A stretch of 64,000 nt of DNA, from positions 1-64,000 of the forward strand of contig JBLMYQ010000034.1 in NCBI GenBank assembly GCA_050258375.1. The letters are read 5' to 3'. Source of the DNA: JBLMYQ01 sp050258375 (GTDB lineage: Bacteria; Bacillota; Clostridia; Acetivibrionales; UBA4821). Below, piece after piece: positions 61,144 through 64,000 of the stretch; the stretch's first letter is position 1; each line of letters starts with the position of its first letter. The position numbers and the translations under genes were made by a program. The notes beneath the pieces are model-generated. The model was not told where the DNA came from and searched no databases. It saw nothing but the letters and a program-made list of their open reading frames with translations.

Positions 61144-61953
61144 ATGGCAAGAAAAAGAACACGAGTGTTATTAATTCTTTCAGTCCTTATAACTCTAATA
61201 TTCATAGCACAAGGCATTCTATTTCTAACTTCAAAAAATAATACTTTTATACCAATACTTCTTTACCATAATTTTGATTATAAAATAAAGGACAGCTTGC
61301 TGCCGACAACAATCACTCCAGATGAGTTTGAAGAACAAATAAAATACCTTACCTCAAATGGTTATACAGGCATAACCTTCACTCAGTTATATAACTATAT
61401 AAATGGCAAACAGTCTCTTCCTGCAAAACCTTTTATTGTGACAATGGATGACGGATACTACAGCAATTACAAATATGCATATCCTATATTAAAAAAATAT
61501 AATACTCCCAGTACAATTTTTGTGGTTTCATCTTATATAGGCAATACCAAATACACTCCTTTTTTAAATTGGAAGCAAGCCAAAGAGATGGAAAGCAGCG
61601 GACTTATTGAAATTCAGAATCACAGCAGTAACCATAAGAAGCATGACCAGCTGCAGAACAATCAGCTTATTAGCAGTATAACAACTGCCCAAAAAGCAAT
61701 TGAGGATAATCTTGGGAAGAGACAAATCAAAGTCTTTTCATATCCCGGCGGGAGATATAATGCTGCCAGTATAGACACTCTCAAGCGGTTAGGGTTTCAA
61801 ATTCAACTGACTTCATTAAACGGTATACCATCAAAACATTCCGATTTATCCAATTTAAAAAGGATTAATGTAAAACATGGTATGACTGGAAAGGATATCA
61901 TTAAAAAGATTGAGATATTAAAGCTTGTACAAAAAACAACAAATATTTATTGA
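61144..61953 (+). CDS. Polysaccharide deacetylase (NodB/CE4 type)
   Basis: 269 residues: signal anchor (about 8-28), then a CE4 domain with motif 1 VTMDDGYYSN (metal/catalytic Asp pair), motif 2 HSSNH (metal His pair) and motif 3 FSYPGGRYN. Such enzymes remove acetyl groups from chitin-like or peptidoglycan sugars at the cell surface. CGGAGGG site 11 bases before ATG. Only plus-strand gene in this end; divergent from the flippase. Confidence 0.9.
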   Translation: MARKRTRVLLILSVLITLIFIAQGILFLTSKNNTFIPILLYHNFDYKIKDSLLPTTITPDEFEEQIKYLTSNGYTGITFTQLYNYINGKQSLPAKPFIVTMDDGYYSNYKYAYPILKKYNTPSTIFVVSSYIGNTKYTPFLNWKQAKEMESSGLIEIQNHSSNHKKHDQLQNNQLISSITTAQKAIEDNLGKRQIKVFSYPGGRYNAASIDTLKRLGFQIQLTSLNGIPSKHSDLSNLKRINVKHGMTGKDIIKKIEILKLVQKTTNIY

Positions 61954-61964
61954 ATCCTTAGAAT

Positions 61965-62384
61965 TTATACCTGTTCTTCCCTCGCCTGATGTGGGAGATG
62001 GGAACTAGATGGGCGAGGGCAGTCATTAAGCATTTTTTCTGTTTCAAGTCCTTTAACACATTCTTTAAGTATTGCTAATTCCTGACTAAGCTTTATTATT
62101 CTATTCCCTTGCTTTGATATTGAAATGGTCATTCCAAGACAATATAATATTAAAAAAACAAGACCTACCAAAAACAGCAGTGATGGTGCATACTTTACAT
62201 CCAAAAAAGCAGCAATTTTCTCAATTAATTCAGGCCATGCCGCTAAGAATATAAGAACAAAAGAAAACAACAACCATAAAAGTGAGTATTTTTCATGCAA
62301 ACGGTTTCGCCTTACCAATTCAATTGTAAAAAGCATAAAGATAACCGAAAATATTATTGATAATGAATAAATATCAATTTGCAT
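61965..62384 (-). CDS. DUF2304 family membrane protein
   Basis: 139 residues: hydrophobic helix at 3-21, a conserved RRNRLHEKYSLLWLLFS loop/helix, a third helix (67-88, YAPSLLFLVGLVFLILYCLG), then a helical tail with KLSQELAILKE. Family members stand beside GT2 glycosyltransferases, as here. The last 20 residues (CPRPSSSHLPHQAREEQ region) come from a palindromic low-complexity stretch and look like an add-on. Convergent with the deacetylase gene. Confidence 0.85.
   Translation of the reverse strand: MQIDIYSLSIIFSVIFMLFTIELVRRNRLHEKYSLLWLLFSFVLIFLAAWPELIEKIAAFLDVKYAPSLLFLVGLVFLILYCLGMTISISKQGNRIIKLSQELAILKECVKGLETEKMLNDCPRPSSSHLPHQAREEQV
61979..62019. repeat. Palindromic repeat in the 3' end of the DUF2304 gene
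   Basis: CCCTCGCC (61979-61986) is reversed as GGCGAGGG (62012-62019) with 25 bases between, GC-richer than the surroundings. It supplies the last codons of the gene. Confidence 0.6.
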
Positions 62385-62425
62385 TCCCTAAAATTCAACC
62401 CTTCCATATTAACTATATTAGGACA

Positions 62426-62608
62426 AACACATGAATACAAATAATTCTAAACCTAGACCCTCCTAGCCTCCCTAATAGGGAGCGAATAGTAATTTCTATG
62501 AGGGTTTTTTTATGAAAAACTACTTTTCGTCCCCTTTTTCAGGGGAGAAAGAGGGGGCTAAATAGAATTTTATCTTTTATTTTTCTAGTATCTTGCTTCG
62601 TATGTTTG
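62426..62608. repeat. Dispersed intergenic repeat, copy B
   Basis: Second copy of the element at 4184-4375, same orientation on the plus strand, between the DUF2304 and GT2 genes. Shares ACTACTTTTCGTCCCC, AGGGAGCGAATAG and both small palindromes. Small insertions and substitutions distinguish the copies. Confidence 0.8.
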
Positions 62609-62613
62609 CCATA

Positions 62614-63324
62614 TTAACTATATTTTGAAGACCTGATAGCATTTATTATTAAAGCCAAGCTTACCTTCGCCATATAATAAATAGACTTTAAGGGAGTTAT
62701 TGAAGATTTTCCCCCTTGGCGTTTCCTCATTTCAACCGGTATCTCCAACATTCTGAAATTATGATTATTAAGTCTTACAAGAACATCTGCCTCAGGATAG
62801 TCCAAAGGATATCTATCAGAAAAATACTCTATGATTTTTTTATTTACCGCCCTGAAGCCTGAAGTCGGATCACTAATCCTTTTGCCAATAAGCATGCTTA
62901 CAGTATTAGATAAGAACATTATTCCAATTCTTCTCATTAGTTTGGATTTGTATAATGTTTTTTCTAAATATCTTGACCCTATCACCATATCTGCACTATC
63001 TAAAATTATTGGTTCAATTATTTTTTTTATTTGTGTGGGGTCATGCTGTCCATCTGCATCACATTGGATTGCAATATCATAATTATTCTGCATTGCATAA
63101 ATGTATCCAGTCTGCACTGCTCCCCCTATTCCTATATTAAAAGGGAGTTGAATAACAAAAGCTCCTGCTTCCCTCGACTTAAAAGCAGTTTGATCTTTCG
63201 ACCCATCATCAATAACAAGTATATCAACTTCAGGTAAGCTCTTCTGGGTTTTGGCAATTACTTCTTCTATAGATTTTTCTTCGTTATAAGCCGGAATTAT
63301 CACAAGTTTTTTTGGGCAGTCCAT
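62614..63324 (-). CDS. GT2 family glycosyltransferase (DPM/polyprenyl-phosphate type)
   Basis: 236 residues with KLVIIPAYNEEKSIEEVI, DDGSKDQT, the metal site QCDADGQHDP and the acceptor region GSRYLEKTL, close to dolichyl-phosphate-mannose-synthase-like GT2 enzymes. No membrane anchor domain follows. ATG 63324 chosen since CGGAGTG lies 5 bases ahead; a longer frame to 63402 would run through the spoVT terminator. With the DUF2304 gene it probably makes and handles a lipid-linked sugar. Confidence 0.9.
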   Translation of the reverse strand: MDCPKKLVIIPAYNEEKSIEEVIAKTQKSLPEVDILVIDDGSKDQTAFKSREAGAFVIQLPFNIGIGGAVQTGYIYAMQNNYDIAIQCDADGQHDPTQIKKIIEPIILDSADMVIGSRYLEKTLYKSKLMRRIGIMFLSNTVSMLIGKRISDPTSGFRAVNKKIIEYFSDRYPLDYPEADVLVRLNNHNFRMLEIPVEMRKRQGGKSSITPLKSIYYMAKVSLALIINAIRSSKYS

Positions 63325-63374
63325 TATAGCACTCCGAAATACAAATCTAATAGATTTATTCATATTATGAAAAA

Positions 63375-63418
63375 AAAATAAAGACGGTTCTTGTTTTTTC
63401 AAGAGCCGTCTTTATTTT
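63375..63418 (-). terminator. Terminator of spoVT
   Basis: A 19-bp stem (63375-63393 with 63400-63418, one wobble) with T6 loop and T-rich minus-strand arm, 10 bases after the stop. Confidence 0.88.
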
Positions 63419-63427
63419 CTTGTAAGT

Positions 63428-63982
63428 TTATTGCTCCATCTGCCTTCCCAAAAAACCTGCTGCTGATTGTGCCAGCTTTGATTCTAAATCTCCCATTTGT
63501 ACATTAGGGTCTGTAGAGAGGAATATTACTGTACCAATAGGGTCTCCTTCTGCAATTATTGGAGAAATGACCTGCGCATTATATTTTCTATCGCCTGAAT
63601 CATCTGCAATTATTGGAATATATTTAGCATCTCCGGATTTTACAACAATAGTATTTTTATCTCCCATAACCTTTTCAAGTTCTTTACTAAGATGTTTTTC
63701 CAAAAATTCCTTTTTAGAAGCGCCGGAAACAGCTATAACATTATCTTTGTCTGTAATACAAGTAATATGACCACTTGTTTTGTAAAGGGATTCCGCATAT
63801 TGAAGTGCAAAATCTCCTAGTTCTCCAATAGGAGAATACTTTTTAAGGATGACTTCACCTTCTTTATCTGTAAATATTTCTAAAGGATCTCCCTCTCTTA
63901 TTCTTAGTGTTTTTCTAATCTCCTTAGGTATAACCACTCTTCCAAGGTCATCTATTCTTCTTACAATTCCTGTAGCTTTCAA
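63428..63982 (-). CDS. spoVT: Stage V sporulation protein T (SpoVT)
   Basis: 184-residue forespore transcription factor: AbrB swapped-hairpin DNA-binding domain (MKATGIVRRIDDLGRVVIP, 1-50) and a C-terminal GAF-like domain (55-180, ITCITDKDNVIAVSG). In Bacillus it tunes sigma-G genes and germination readiness. TTG start at 63982 with GGGAGGAG 7 bases ahead. Placed upstream of the YabM-type flippase, as in Bacillus, but separated by three envelope genes. Confidence 0.95.
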   Translation of the reverse strand: MKATGIVRRIDDLGRVVIPKEIRKTLRIREGDPLEIFTDKEGEVILKKYSPIGELGDFALQYAESLYKTSGHITCITDKDNVIAVSGASKKEFLEKHLSKELEKVMGDKNTIVVKSGDAKYIPIIADDSGDRKYNAQVISPIIAEGDPIGTVIFLSTDPNVQMGDLESKLAQSAAGFLGRQMEQ

Positions 63983-64000
63983 CTTATTCTCCTCCCTTAT

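Overview
This 64 kb window is an AT-rich stretch of chromosome from an endospore-forming, Gram-positive, anaerobic-type Clostridia. The evidence is spoVT, a previously hidden spoVM, ytaF, the CtsR/McsA/McsB/ClpC stress operon, rubrerythrin, SLH-type surface protein, type IV pili without a secretin, and strong AGGAGG ribosome sites with frequent TTG/GTG starts. The species cannot be fixed from sequence alone; a cellulolytic-clostridia-like (Acetivibrio/Ruminiclostridium-type) relative is a guess. Almost all genes lie on the minus strand, so operons read from high to low coordinates. No prophage, insertion sequence, CRISPR array or rRNA was seen.

Region 1-14.6 kb is a type IV pilus locus. In reading direction it runs: a membrane-anchored CheY-type receiver on a very long charged helix, pilB, pilT, pilC, major pilin pilA, a minor prepilin, pilM, pilN, pilO, another minor prepilin, a PilX-like protein and, after a terminator, a partial O-antigen-ligase-like membrane protein. 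A tRNA-Leu(GAG) with its own promoter and terminator follows at 15 kb.

Region 15-26 kb holds secD-secF, a CorC/HlyC-type CBS protein, and a compact chemosensory operon (MCP, cheW, cheA, MCP) with no flagellar gene and no free-standing CheY nearby. Region 26-37 kb has rubrerythrin, the ctsR-mcsA-mcsB-clpC operon with a clear CtsR box, a 52-codon hydrophilic ORF, glyA, a third MCP on the plus strand, a VanW-family protein and a DUF6514-type gene with two inverted Spo0A-type boxes upstream.

Region 37-47 kb contains a DUF445 protein, recG, an Asp23 protein, rpmB, a 48-aa membrane peptide and a 23-aa SpoVM homologue (the recG/asp23/rpmB/spoVM neighbourhood is the same as in Bacillus), ytaF, a calcium-type P-ATPase, an LCP protein with a structured leader and a DedA protein. 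Region 47-57.4 kb is housekeeping: YfiH-type protein, groES-groEL with a perfect CIRCE, pyruvate kinase, a small DUF2007-like protein, dnaE (with an in-frame repeat patch), rqcP, HU and mazG. Region 57.5-64 kb has an SLH/Ig-like surface protein, a SpoVB/YabM-type flippase, a polysaccharide deacetylase, a DUF2304 protein with a GT2 glycosyltransferase, and spoVT. This recalls the Bacillus spoVT-yabM-mazG-rqcP order with cell-envelope genes inserted.

The most unusual item is the stalked receiver (12480-14630) that heads the pilus operon and lies close to an orphan CheA/CheW/MCP set: a plausible, undescribed route from chemosensing to pili. Other notable items are a two-copy intergenic repeat (about 4.2 and 62.5 kb), several patches of short word-like repeats including one inside dnaE, hairpins placed at regulatory positions, and three tiny genes.
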